Origin: Streptomyces caatingaensis
GTDB taxonomy: Bacteria > Actinomycetota > Actinomycetes > Streptomycetales > Streptomycetaceae
NCBI RefSeq assembly: GCF_001187435.1
Contig: NZ_LFXA01000004.1
Coordinates: 625,001-689,000 of the forward strand
DNA length: 64,000 nt
Direction: 5' to 3'
Of the stretch, positions 9,345-20,723 are shown one piece after another (the stretch's first letter is position 1; each line of letters opens with the position of its first letter). Under the pieces are notes generated by a model. The model worked only from the letters and a program-made list of their open reading frames with translations, made no database searches and was not told where the DNA came from. A program made the translations under genes and the position numbers.

Positions 9345-9755
9345 GTGGCGACCGCCGGTCCCCCGGTACGCGGCCGTGCCACCAAGCAGCGCGCCGCCGT
9401 AGCGGCCGCGCTCGACGAGGTGGACGAGTTCCGCAGCGCGCAGGAACTCCACGACATGCTCAAGCACCGCGGCGCCTCCGTCGGGCTGACCACGGTCTAC
9501 CGCACCCTCCAGTCCCTCGCCGACGCCGGCGAGGTCGACGTCCTGCGCACCAGCGAGGGCGAGGCCGTCTACCGCCGCTGCTCCAGCGGACACCACCACC
9601 ACCTGGTGTGCCGGGAGTGCGGCAAGGCCGTCGAGGTCGAGGGCCCGGCCGTCGAGACGTGGGCGGACACCATCGCCCGCGAACACGGCTTCGTGGACAT
9701 CGCCCACACCGTCGAGATCTTCGGCACCTGCGGGGACTGCGCGCGCCGGGCGTAG
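9345..9755 (+). CDS. zur: zinc uptake regulator, Fur family
   Basis: 136 residues from GTG 9345, with GAGGAGG five bases upstream. The winged helix includes SVGLTTVYRTLQSLADAGEV. The dimer domain has the metal-binding block RRCSSGHHHHLVCRECGKAVEV and a second Cys pair in GTCGDC at the C-terminus, giving the structural zinc Cys4 site. When zinc-loaded it should repress znuACB through the sites at 6436-6472. It follows znuB after about 180 bases, so it may have its own promoter, although no clear Zur box was seen there. Fur and Nur are alternatives; position argues for Zur. Confidence 0.93.
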   Translation: MATAGPPVRGRATKQRAAVAAALDEVDEFRSAQELHDMLKHRGASVGLTTVYRTLQSLADAGEVDVLRTSEGEAVYRRCSSGHHHHLVCRECGKAVEVEGPAVETWADTIAREHGFVDIAHTVEIFGTCGDCARRA

Positions 9756-9771
9756 CGCAGCCCCCGGCCCG

Positions 9772-10614
9772 TCAACCCTGCTGTCCGGGCACGGTGTTGG
9801 GCACCGCGTTGGGGATCGCCCCGCCGAAGCGGCGGTCCCGCTGCGCGTACTCCAGGCACGCCCGCCACAGGTCGCGGCGGTCGAAGTCCGGCCACAGCAC
9901 GTCCTGGAAGACCATCTCCGCGTAAGCGCTCTGCCAGATCAGGTAGTTGGAGGTGCGCTGCTCGCCGGAGGGGCGCAGGAAGAGGTCCACGTCCGGCATG
10001 TCCGGGTAGTAGAGGTACTTCGCCAGCGTCTTCTCGTTGACCTTCGACGGGTCGAGGCGGCCCGCCTTCACATCCTCGGCGAGCGCCTGCGCGGCGTCCG
10101 CGATCTCGGCGCGGCCGCCGTAGTTCATGCAGAAGTACAGCGTGAGCAGGTCGTTGTCCTTCGTCTGCTCCTGGGCGACCTGGAGCTCCTTGGCGACCGA
10201 GCGCCACAGCCTGGGCATGCGGCCCACCCAGCGGACGCGGATGCCGAGTTCGTCGAGCTGGTCGCGGGTCTTGCGGATGAAGTCGCGGTTGAAGTTCATC
10301 AGGAAGCGGACCTCCTCCGGGGAGCGCTTCCAGTTCTCCGTGGAGAAGGCGTACAGCGAGATGCTGCCGACACCCATCTCGATGGCGCCCTGGAGGACGT
10401 CCAGCACGCGCTCGGCGCCGACCTTGTGCCCCTCGGTGCGCGGCAGCCCGCGCTCCTTGGCCCAGCGGCCGTTGCCGTCCATGACGATGGCGACGTGCTC
10501 CGGCACCAGCTCACCGGGGATCTTGGGCGGGCGCTCCCCCGAGGGGTGCGGCTCGGGGGTGCGGTACTCGCGTCGGGGGCGGCCCAGAAGCCCGCGTCGT
10601 GCCATGACTGCCAC
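9772..10614 (-). CDS. uppS: undecaprenyl (cis-polyprenyl) diphosphate synthase
   Basis: 280 residues. It elongates farnesyl or geranyl diphosphate with isopentenyl diphosphate to make the cell-wall lipid carrier. The catalytic MDGNGRWA motif, with its Asp, sits near residue 45, then GHKVGAERV, the substrate-binding [12 protein letters not shown], and the C-terminal [24 protein letters not shown] block. The start is ambiguous: GTG 10614 lies only two bases after GAGGAG, while ATG 10605 lies 11 bases after it. The GTG is kept because it is the longest. It sits just downstream of recO, as is common in actinobacteria. Confidence 0.95.
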   Translation of the reverse strand: MAVMARRGLLGRPRREYRTPEPHPSGERPPKIPGELVPEHVAIVMDGNGRWAKERGLPRTEGHKVGAERVLDVLQGAIEMGVGSISLYAFSTENWKRSPEEVRFLMNFNRDFIRKTRDQLDELGIRVRWVGRMPRLWRSVAKELQVAQEQTKDNDLLTLYFCMNYGGRAEIADAAQALAEDVKAGRLDPSKVNEKTLAKYLYYPDMPDVDLFLRPSGEQRTSNYLIWQSAYAEMVFQDVLWPDFDRRDLWRACLEYAQRDRRFGGAIPNAVPNTVPGQQG

Positions 10615-10631
10615 TACTCCTCGTCAATCGT

Positions 10632-11378
10632 TCACTTTTCCACGTAGCGGAGCGAACGCAGGCCCCGCTCCAGGTGCCAGTGCAGGTAGGCGGCGACGAG
10701 GCCGCTGCCCTCCCTGACGTACCGCGCCTCGCACGCGTCCGCGGTGGCCCAGTCCCCGGTCAGCAGCGCCCCGAGGAGTCCGATCGCCTCCGAGGAGGGT
10801 ACGACGCTTCCGGGCACCCGGCAGTCGCCGCAGACGACGCCGCCGGCGGCGGTCGAGAAGAATCGGTTCGGCCCGGGCATCCCGCAGCGCGCGCAGGCGT
10901 CGAAGCTCGGCGCGTAGCCGTTGACGGCGAGGGAGCGCAGCAGGAACGCGTCCAGGATCAGGTGCGGGGCGTGCTCCCCCGCGGCGAGGGTGCGCAGCCC
11001 GCCGACGAGCAGCAGGTACTGCTGGACGGCGGGCTCGCCCTCGTGGTCGGTGAACCGCTCGGCGGTCTCCAGCATGGCCGTGCCGGCGGTGTAGCGGGCG
11101 TAGTCGGTGACGATCCGGCCGCCGTACGCGGCGATGGTCTCGCTCTGCGTGCACAGCGGCAGGCCGCGGCCGACGAGCTCCCCGCCGCGGGCGAAGAACT
11201 GCACGTCCACGTGCGAGAAGGGTTCGAGCCGGGCGCCGAACCTGGACTTGGTGCGGCGGACGCCGCGGGCCACGGCCCTGACCCGGCCGTGGGTGCGGGT
11301 GAGGAGGGTGATGATCCTGTCCGCTTCACCCAGCTTCTGGGTGCGCAGCACGATGCCGTCGTCGCGGAAGAGGGTCAT
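10632..11378 (-). CDS. recO: DNA repair protein RecO
   Basis: 248 residues from ATG 11378 (MTLFRDDGIVLRTQKLGEAD). The in-frame GTG at 11396 adds only VRDNES. RecO works in recombinational repair, helping load RecA on gaps with RecR and RecF. The N-terminal OB fold is followed by an all-helical part and a zinc finger of two pairs, CARCGMPG and CGDCRVPG (about 150-180). It is transcribed toward uppS and its stop lies 18 bases before the uppS start, so they form an operon. Confidence 0.96.
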   Translation of the reverse strand: MTLFRDDGIVLRTQKLGEADRIITLLTRTHGRVRAVARGVRRTKSRFGARLEPFSHVDVQFFARGGELVGRGLPLCTQSETIAAYGGRIVTDYARYTAGTAMLETAERFTDHEGEPAVQQYLLLVGGLRTLAAGEHAPHLILDAFLLRSLAVNGYAPSFDACARCGMPGPNRFFSTAAGGVVCGDCRVPGSVVPSSEAIGLLGALLTGDWATADACEARYVREGSGLVAAYLHWHLERGLRSLRYVEK

Positions 11379-11454
11379 GGACTCATTGTCCCGCACGGGA
11401 CGGGTGCTTCTCCCCGCCCCGCGCGAGGGCGGCGCGCGCGGCGCCGCTGCCGCG

Positions 11455-12195
11455 TCACGACGGCGTGCGCGCCGCCGTCAGCAGCCGGTCGGTGTCCTCG
11501 GGACAGATCATCAGAGCGCGGCCCACGGTCGCGAGGACCTCCCGCTCCGCGGGGCGGTAGGGCCCGTCCGCCAGGGCGATCCGCGCCCCCTGGAGCAGGA
11601 TCGACTCCCGCCCCGCGGGCGCGAGGTGCGGAGCGAGCGGCTCCAGCGCCTCGTGCAGCTCGATCGCCAGGGCGGTCCCGCAGGGGTCGAAGCCGTCCCG
11701 GCCGGCCACCGCCGGCGCGGGGTATCTGCCCGGCAGCCGGCCCGTGTCGGCGGCGAGGGCCTCGATGAGCGTGACGAGCTGCTCCTCGCTGCAGTCGGCG
11801 AAGCCGGCGGCCCGCACCGCCCCCACCGCCGCCCGCCGTACCGTGGCGGACTCGGTGCCGCCCGCCGCGAGGACGGCCAGCGCGATGGTGTGCACGGCGT
11901 CCCGCAGCATCGCGGAGAACCGCGTCGTCGTCGGGTGGTCGAGGACGTCCGTCCCGTACCGCTCGCCGCACGCCGTGCACTCGACGACCGGGCCCACCGG
12001 CCCGCGGGGCAGCAGCGGGACGCCCAGCACGACGAGGCGCCTGCGGCCCGTGCGGCGGTGGTAGTTGCGGTCCCCTCCGCAGCCGGGACAGAAGAACTCG
12101 CCGTCCCCGACGGTCCGCCACACGGTCCGTACGCCCAGCACACACCGGTCGGGGTCGTGTCGGCCTTGCGCGTGCTTCACGGCGCACACCTCCAT
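11455..12195 (-). CDS. zinc-ribbon TerB-like protein
   Basis: 246 residues if started at ATG 12195; a GTG at 12237 would add 14. The N-terminus has two CxxC knuckles (FFCPGCGGD and VECTACGE), a zinc ribbon. The rest is helical and resembles TerB/tellurite-resistance domains, with the motif ALADGPYRPAEREVLATVGRAL near the end and a second half-repeat earlier (FADCSEEQLVTLIEAL). TerB proteins bind metal through acidic helices; the biochemical role here is unknown. It lies between leuA and recO on the same strand, about 170 bases from leuA. Confidence 0.7.
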   Translation of the reverse strand: MEVCAVKHAQGRHDPDRCVLGVRTVWRTVGDGEFFCPGCGGDRNYHRRTGRRRLVVLGVPLLPRGPVGPVVECTACGERYGTDVLDHPTTTRFSAMLRDAVHTIALAVLAAGGTESATVRRAAVGAVRAAGFADCSEEQLVTLIEALAADTGRLPGRYPAPAVAGRDGFDPCGTALAIELHEALEPLAPHLAPAGRESILLQGARIALADGPYRPAEREVLATVGRALMICPEDTDRLLTAARTPS

Positions 12196-12366
12196 AACGC
12201 CACGGCCTCGTCGCCGCGTTGACGTGATGTTAGCCACATCGATGATGTGGCGTCAGTACCTCGTGCGCGGTCTTCGGGCGCCCGCCCGGCCGCGCGCCAC
12301 CGGCCCCACCGGATGCGGTGGTTTCGGCGGCGCGCCCTTGACGTCACGGGACGGCCGGCGGCCGGG

Positions 12367-15529
<3,163 letters not shown>

Positions 15530-15559
15530 CCGGGCGGCCGGCGGGCCAGAATGGGCGCC

Positions 15560-15826
15560 ATGCGGATCGTCATCACGCGGAGCGGTGGCTTCGCCGGCAT
15601 CGAGCGGCGGGCCGAGCTGGACACGTCCGGGCGGCCCGACGCGACGCACCTGGAGGCGCTCGCCCACCGGGCTCTGGCCCCCGGCCGCGACGCCCCCTCC
15701 CGGGGAGTGCCCGACGGCTTCCACTACGAGATCACCGTCGACAACCGCAAGGTGCACCTCGCGGACCCGCACCTCACGGAGGACCAGCGGGAGCTGATCC
15801 GGGCGGTGCTGCGGGAGGGTGCGTGA
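15560..15826 (+). CDS. emfourin-like protealysin partner/inhibitor
   Basis: 88 residues, MRIVITRSGGFAGIERRAELD at the N-terminus, starting 30 bases after the peptidase stop. An in-frame ATG at 15551 would add three residues, and neither has a good ribosome site. Size, the MxI.R.GGFAGI start and the position right after an M4 protealysin-like gene match emfourin, a small slow-binding inhibitor encoded with protealysin in Serratia and other bacteria. The assignment rests on family memory and context. Confidence 0.65.
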   Translation: MRIVITRSGGFAGIERRAELDTSGRPDATHLEALAHRALAPGRDAPSRGVPDGFHYEITVDNRKVHLADPHLTEDQRELIRAVLREGA

Positions 15827-15847
15827 GGGGGGCGCCCGCCCCGGCGG

Positions 15848-16789
15848 TCAGAAGCCGAGCCGGCGGAGCTGCTTCGGATCGCGCTGCCAGTCCTTGGCGA
15901 CCTTCACATGGAGGTCGAGGTACACCGGCGTGCCGAGCAGGGCCTCGATGTGCTTGCGGGACTTCACGCCGACCTCCTTGAGGCGGGCGCCCTTGGGGCC
16001 GATGATGATGCCCTTCTGGCTGGGACGCTCGATGTAGAGGTTGGCGTGGATGTCGAGCAGGGGCTTGTCCGCGGGACGGTCCTCGCGCGGCAGCATCTCC
16101 TCGACGACGACGGCGATGGAGTGCGGCAGCTCGTCCCGCACCCCCTCCAGCGCCGCCTCGCGGATCAGCTCGGCCACCATGACCTGCTCGGGCTCGTCCG
16201 TGAGCTCGCCCTCGGGGTAGAGCGGCGGGCTCTCCGGGAGGAGCCCGACGAGGAGGTCGGCCACGAGGGAGACCTGCGAGCCGCCGGTCGCGGAGACCGG
16301 GATGATCTCCTGCCATTCGATGCCCAGCTCCTGGCCGAGCTTCTGGACGGCGAGCAGCTGGGCGGCCAGCGCCCTGGAGTCGACGAGGTCGGTCTTGGTG
16401 ACGATCGCCACCTTGGGGGTCTTCCTGATCGCGGCGAGCTCGCCGGCGATGAAGCGGTCACCGGGGCCGATCTTCTGGTCGGCGGGCAGACAGAAGCCGA
16501 TCACGTCCACCTCGGCCCAGGTGGTCCGCACCACGTCGTTGAGCCGCTCGCCCAGCAGCGTGCGCGGCTTGTGCAGACCGGGGGTGTCGACCAGCACGAG
16601 CTGGGCGTCGGGGCGGTGCACGATGCCGCGCACGGTGTGCCGGGTGGTCTGCGGGCGGTTGGAGGTGATCGCGACCTTCGTCCCCACCAGAGCGTTGGTC
16701 AGGGTCGACTTGCCCGCGTTGGGGCGGCCGACGAAGCACGCGAAGCCCGCGCGGTGGGGCGCCTGGGAGGGGGAGGAAGCTCTGTCCAT
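15848..16789 (-). CDS. era: GTPase Era
   Basis: 313 residues from ATG 16789, nine bases after AGGGAG; ATG 16798 lies too close to that site. Era binds 16S rRNA and assists small-subunit assembly. GTPase motifs are GRPNAGKST (G1), DTPGLHKP (G3) and TKTD (G4). The C-terminal KH domain carries the RNA-binding block YIERPSQKGIIIGPKGARLKE and ends RRLGF. It follows the degenerate cytidine-deaminase-like gene by about 47 bases on the same strand, so they are likely cotranscribed. Confidence 0.96.
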   Translation of the reverse strand: MDRASSPSQAPHRAGFACFVGRPNAGKSTLTNALVGTKVAITSNRPQTTRHTVRGIVHRPDAQLVLVDTPGLHKPRTLLGERLNDVVRTTWAEVDVIGFCLPADQKIGPGDRFIAGELAAIRKTPKVAIVTKTDLVDSRALAAQLLAVQKLGQELGIEWQEIIPVSATGGSQVSLVADLLVGLLPESPPLYPEGELTDEPEQVMVAELIREAALEGVRDELPHSIAVVVEEMLPREDRPADKPLLDIHANLYIERPSQKGIIIGPKGARLKEVGVKSRKHIEALLGTPVYLDLHVKVAKDWQRDPKQLRRLGF

Positions 16790-16836
16790 GGGGTTCATTC
16801 TCCCTGATCGCCCGCACCGCGCCGACCAGAGGCCGG

Positions 16837-17199
16837 TCAGCCCGCGGTCACGACCGCCGAGGGCGTGCCGTCGGGGCCCGCGAGGAACACCGGCGTCCCC
16901 GCGCCGCCCAGGTCCCGCACGGCCGCCCGGTCGGCGTCCGGGACGGCGGACGCCTCGGTGACGACCGCCGCGGCCTCCAGCGAGGTCGCCCCGCTCGCCA
17001 CCGCCATGGCCACGGCCGTGGCGAGCGCGCTCAGCCGCAGGGAGTCGAGGGCGACGGTCCCGGCGACGTACGTCCGCCCGGTCCCGTCGCGCACGGCCGC
17101 CCCCTCCGGGACGCCGTTGCGGGCCCGGGCGGCGCGGGCGAGCGTGATGAGCTTGCGGTCCTCGGGGTCGAGCGGGTCGGGCGCGCTGATGTCCGTCAT
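16837..17199 (-). CDS. cytidine-deaminase-like protein lacking the zinc motifs
   Basis: 120 residues. It aligns by eye with the N-terminal helix and first strands of cytidine deaminase (LARAARARNGVPEGAAVRDGTGRTYVAGTV), but where the active enzyme has (H/C)AE and PCxxC it reads LRLSALATAVAMAVASGA and has no Cys at all. It therefore should not bind catalytic zinc. A cdd-type gene beside era is usual in actinobacteria, so this is probably the degenerate ancestral neighbour. Its ATG overlaps the stop of the XRE regulator gene (ATGA), suggesting coupling. Confidence 0.75.
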   Translation of the reverse strand: MTDISAPDPLDPEDRKLITLARAARARNGVPEGAAVRDGTGRTYVAGTVALDSLRLSALATAVAMAVASGATSLEAAAVVTEASAVPDADRAAVRDLGGAGTPVFLAGPDGTPSAVVTAG

Positions 17200-18143
17200 G
17201 GCCAGAGGATAGACAGCGGCCGGGGCCAGCACGCCATCGCGTACCCCGGCAGCGACCGGTCGGCCGCCCGCGTCCGCTCGCGCCCCTCGGGGGTGTTGAG
17301 CCGGGCCACGCGCTCGGCGGTGTCCGTGCCCGGAACGGGGTTGTGCAGCACGATCGTCAGGTCCGGCCGGGCCGGGATCTTCAGCGGGCTGATCTCGAAG
17401 CGCAGCGTGCCGGCCACCGGGTGGGCGTACTCCTTGCTGAGCTGCCCGGCCGGCTGGACGTCGTTGCGCGCCCACAGCTCCGCGAACTCCGGGCTGAGCG
17501 CGGAGAGTTCCGCGACGATCGCCTCGAAGCCCTCGTCGCCCGGGCGTTCCGAGCAGGCCGCGCGGTACTGGGCGACGACGCTGTGCGCGTTCCGCTCCCA
17601 CTGGGCGGCGCGCGAGCGGTAGACGGGGTCGGTGAAGAAGGAGATCAGGCAGTTCTGCCGGACCTCGGGGCGGAAGCCCATCACCAGCGCGGCCGAGGCG
17701 TTGTAGGCGACGGTGTTCCAGTAGGGGTCCATGACGTGCGCGGGGTGGGGCATCCAGCCCTCGATCAGCCGGAGCACGCCGGAGCACAGGTACTCGGGGT
17801 CGTCGACCGCCGCGTCGGGCAGCGGCGGGTTGAGACCGGCCAGGACGTACAGGTGACGGCGCTCGGGGCCGGTCATCCGCAGCACCCGCGCCACCGCGTC
17901 GAGCACCTGCGGGGAGACGGTGATGTCGCGCCCCTGCTCCAGCCACTGGTACCAGGACGCTCCCACCCCCGCGAGCACGGCGACCTCCTCGCGGCGCAGC
18001 CCGGGGGTCCGGCGGCGGGCGCCGCCGCCGGGCAGGCCGGCCTCCGCCGGGCTGACCCTGGCCCGCCGGCTCATCAGGAAGTCGCGCAGTTCGGAACGGC
18101 GGTTCGTCCCGGCCCCGGCCCCGCGCGTCGTCGCGGTCGTCAA
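17196..18143 (-). CDS. XRE/MmyB-type transcriptional regulator, module 1
   Basis: 315 residues. A TTG at 18143 is chosen because GGGGGAAC directly precedes it and no ATG or GTG gives the family start. The helix-turn-helix is TPGLRREEVAVLAGVGASWYQWLEQGRDI (residues about 35-65). The rest is the MmyB-like ligand-binding domain, with WNTVAYNASA, SRAAQWERNAHSVVAQYRA and DLTIVLHNPVPGT. Such regulators usually control an adjacent divergent gene, here the DHA2 transporter at 18228. A close paralog lies at 19742. The stop overlaps the start of the cytidine-deaminase-like gene. Confidence 0.88.
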   Translation of the reverse strand: MTTATTRGAGAGTNRRSELRDFLMSRRARVSPAEAGLPGGGARRRTPGLRREEVAVLAGVGASWYQWLEQGRDITVSPQVLDAVARVLRMTGPERRHLYVLAGLNPPLPDAAVDDPEYLCSGVLRLIEGWMPHPAHVMDPYWNTVAYNASAALVMGFRPEVRQNCLISFFTDPVYRSRAAQWERNAHSVVAQYRAACSERPGDEGFEAIVAELSALSPEFAELWARNDVQPAGQLSKEYAHPVAGTLRFEISPLKIPARPDLTIVLHNPVPGTDTAERVARLNTPEGRERTRAADRSLPGYAMACWPRPLSILWP

Positions 18144-18190
18144 CGTTCCCCCTCGGTACCTGGTGGTGCGGCCACCACCATAAGCACCGA

Positions 18191-18209
18191 CTCCCCACCG
18201 GTATTCCGC
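18191..18209. promoter_or_regulatory. shared 19-base intergenic element, copy 1
   Basis: CTCCCCACCGGTATTCCGC is present here and again, identically, at 20686-20704. In both places it sits between a divergent XRE gene and a DHA2 transporter gene, ending 18-19 bases before the transporter ATG, while surrounding sequence differs. It contains the palindrome ACCGGT. A binding site for the XRE protein or a promoter core is likely. Confidence 0.55.
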
Positions 18210-18227
18210 CTTCCCGAGGGTGGGCGC

Positions 18228-19736
18228 ATGCCGATCGACACGTCCCCCTCCCCCACCCCGTCCCCCTCCCCCACCTCCACCGCCCCCGCGCCGGCCCCCG
18301 TCGCGGCGGGGGCGGGGATGTCCGCCCGCGCGAAGCTGACCCTGCTGGTGCTGTGCGCCGCGCAGTTCATCGTCGCGCTCGACTTCTCCGTCCTCAACGT
18401 GGCCCTGCCCGTGCTCGGCGACGACCTCGGCATGGGCCGGGCGGACCTCCAGTGGGCGGTCACCGCCTTCGCCCTGCCCTCCGGCGGCTTCCTGCTGCTC
18501 TCCGGCCGCCTCGGCGACCTGTACGGCCGGCGGCGGCTCTTCCTCGCCGGGCTCGCGCTCTTCACCGCCGCCTCGGTGCTGGCCGCGCTCGCCTGGGGCC
18601 CGGCGTCCTTCCTGGCCGGACGCGCCCTGCAAGGGGTGGGCGCGGCCGTCACCGTGCCCACCGGCATGGCGCTGCTCACCACGACCTTCCCCGAAGGGCC
18701 GCAGCGCGAGCGGGCGTTGGGCATCAGCAGTACCCTGCTCTCGCTCGGCTTCACCGTCGGCATGCTGCTCGGCGGCGTCATGACCGACGGGCTCGGCTGG
18801 CGCTCGACCATGGGCCTCCTCGCCGTCGCCGGCACCGGCGTCCTCCTCGGCGCCCCCGGCCTGCTGACCGAGTCCATCCCCCATAGCCTTAAGGGCATGG
18901 GAGGTGCCCCCATCCCCGACCGGCCGCGCCTGGACCTGCCCGGCGCCGCCACCGTCACCGGCGGCCTGCTCGCCCTCATCTACGCCCTGTCCACCGCCGC
19001 ACAGCGCGGCTTCGGCGGCACGGACGTCCTCGTCGCCCTGGCCGCCGGCCTCGTCCTGCTCGTCGCGTTCGTCCTCGTCGAGTCGCGGGCGGCCGAGCCG
19101 CTGGTCTCGCTGCCGATGCTGCGCCGGCGCACGGTCGCCTTCGGCAACCTGGCCGGGCTGACGACGTTCTCGACGATGACCGCCGTCGTCTTCCTGCTCA
19201 CCCTCTACCTCCAGGACGTGCTGGGCCTCTCGGCCTTCCGCACCGGGCTCGTCTTCGGCGTGCAGGGCGCCTTCGCGGTGGCCGCCGGCACGGTGGCGCC
19301 CCGGGTCATCGCCCGCTTCGGCACCCGCGCCACCCTCGTCGGCGGACTGCTGGTCCAGGCCGCGTTCACCGCGCTGCTGCTGGGCGTGGGCGCCACGTCG
19401 GGCGCCTGGCTGACGCTGGTGTGCGCCTCGCTCGCGTGCGTGGGCCACCTGTGGGCCATCGTCGCCTACGGGGTCGTCGCCACCTCGGGCCTCCCCGACC
19501 GCGAACAGGGCCTGGCCACCGGCCTGGTGACCAGCTCCCAGCAGGTCGGCCTCACCATCGGCATCCCGCTGCTGAGCGCCCTCGCCTCGGCCCGCACGGC
19601 CGCCCTCCGCTCGGGCGGCGAGGGCGTCGTCCCCGCCACGCTGGACGGCGTCAGGCTCGGCCTGGGCGTGGACGCGGCGGTCGTCGCGGCGGTGGCCGTG
19701 CTCGTCGCGGTGGCGCTGCGCCCCAGGAACCGGTAG
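18228..19736 (+). CDS. DHA2-family MFS drug transporter, module 1
   Basis: 502 residues from ATG 18228, with GAGGG upstream. A 30-residue Pro/Ser/Ala-rich leader precedes the first membrane segment, so initiation at the internal Met (MSARAKL) is possible. Family motifs: LDFSVLNVALPVL in the first segment, GRLGDLYGRRRLF (motif A) between segments 2 and 3, and GALQGVGAA-like RALQGVGAAVTVPTG (motif C region). About 14 membrane segments are expected. It likely exports hydrophobic compounds by proton antiport. It is divergent from the regulator at 17196 and has a shortened paralog at 20724. Confidence 0.92.
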   Translation: MPIDTSPSPTPSPSPTSTAPAPAPVAAGAGMSARAKLTLLVLCAAQFIVALDFSVLNVALPVLGDDLGMGRADLQWAVTAFALPSGGFLLLSGRLGDLYGRRRLFLAGLALFTAASVLAALAWGPASFLAGRALQGVGAAVTVPTGMALLTTTFPEGPQRERALGISSTLLSLGFTVGMLLGGVMTDGLGWRSTMGLLAVAGTGVLLGAPGLLTESIPHSLKGMGGAPIPDRPRLDLPGAATVTGGLLALIYALSTAAQRGFGGTDVLVALAAGLVLLVAFVLVESRAAEPLVSLPMLRRRTVAFGNLAGLTTFSTMTAVVFLLTLYLQDVLGLSAFRTGLVFGVQGAFAVAAGTVAPRVIARFGTRATLVGGLLVQAAFTALLLGVGATSGAWLTLVCASLACVGHLWAIVAYGVVATSGLPDREQGLATGLVTSSQQVGLTIGIPLLSALASARTAALRSGGEGVVPATLDGVRLGLGVDAAVVAAVAVLVAVALRPRNR

Positions 19737-19741
19737 CGGCG

Positions 19742-20635
19742 TCAGGAGGACGGTACGGGCGAAGACGCCCTCCCGTCCGCCGCGACGAGCCGCGCCACCC
19801 TCTCGGCCGTGCCGCTGCCGGGGACCGGGTTGTGCATCACGATCGTCAGATCCGGCCGGGAGGGGATCCGCAGCGGGCTGCTCTCGAACGCGAGCCGGCC
19901 GGCCAGCGGATGCTCCAGCTCGTTGACGAGCTGCCCCTCGGGGCGGACGGCACCCTCCTCCCACAGCCCGGCGAACTCCTCGCTGGCCGCGCGCAGTTCG
20001 TCCACCAGCTCCGCGACCTCACCCGCCCGCCAGGCGTCCGGCCGCTCCGTGCACGAGGCGCGGAACTGCGCGACCACCCGCCGGGCGTTCTCCTCCCGCG
20101 CGGCCGACCGCGGCCGGAACGCGGGGTCGGTGAAGTAGTGCCACAGCCAGTTGTGCGGCCGGCCGCCGGGTTCGCGGCCGTCCGGGCCGAGGCCCAGGAG
20201 GCGGGCGGCGGATGCGTTGGCCGCGACGGTGTTCCAGTACGCGTCCATGATGTGCGCGGGGTTGGGCAGCCAGGCGTCGATCAGGCGCCGCAGCCCCGGG
20301 CAGAGGCTGTCCGGCGCCTCGCCGGACTCCGGCAGCGGCGGGTTGAGCCCGGCCAGGACGTACAGATGGCGCCGCTCGACGGCGGTCAGCCGCAGGACCC
20401 GGGCGACGCCGTCGAGCACCTGCGGGGAGACGGTGATGTCCCTCCCCTGCTCCAGCCACCGGTACCAGGTGGTGCCCACCCCGGCGAGCACCGCGACCTC
20501 CTCGCGCCGCAGCCCCGGCGTCCGCCGCGCCCCGCCGCCCGCCGGCAGCCCCGCCTCGGCGGGGCTCAACCCGGCCCGGCGGCTCATCAGGAAGCGGCGC
20601 AGCTCGTGGCGGCGGTGCGGGGTGCTCTGGCGCAC
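19742..20635 (-). CDS. XRE/MmyB-type transcriptional regulator, module 2
   Basis: 297 residues from GTG 20635, five bases after GGGAGGAC. It is a close paralog of the protein at 17196 along its whole length: RTPGLRREEVAVLAGVGTTWYRWLEQGRDI forms the helix-turn-helix, and RRHLYVLAGLNPPLP, YWNTVAANASAA and DLTIVMHNPVPGSGTAERVARL belong to the MmyB-like domain. It probably controls the divergent transporter at 20724. Its 3' end faces that of the first transporter, with only five bases between the stops. Confidence 0.88.
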   Translation of the reverse strand: MRQSTPHRRHELRRFLMSRRAGLSPAEAGLPAGGGARRTPGLRREEVAVLAGVGTTWYRWLEQGRDITVSPQVLDGVARVLRLTAVERRHLYVLAGLNPPLPESGEAPDSLCPGLRRLIDAWLPNPAHIMDAYWNTVAANASAARLLGLGPDGREPGGRPHNWLWHYFTDPAFRPRSAAREENARRVVAQFRASCTERPDAWRAGEVAELVDELRAASEEFAGLWEEGAVRPEGQLVNELEHPLAGRLAFESSPLRIPSRPDLTIVMHNPVPGSGTAERVARLVAADGRASSPVPSS

Positions 20636-20685
20636 GGTCGTCCTCCCGGGCAGGCAGGTGCTGTGGACACCCCCATCAACACGCT

Positions 20686-20704
20686 CTCCCCACCGGTATT
20701 CCGC
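20686..20704. promoter_or_regulatory. shared 19-base intergenic element, copy 2
   Basis: Identical to the element at 18191-18209 and in the same position between a divergent XRE gene and DHA2 transporter gene, 19 bases before the transporter ATG. Conservation against a diverged background marks it as a candidate operator or promoter core. Confidence 0.55.
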
Positions 20705-20723
20705 GGACCGGAGGCTGACCGTC

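Noticed and set aside
16837..17199. Active cytidine deaminase
   Set aside because: No (H/C)AE and no PCxxC motif; the protein has no Cys, so it cannot form the zinc site.
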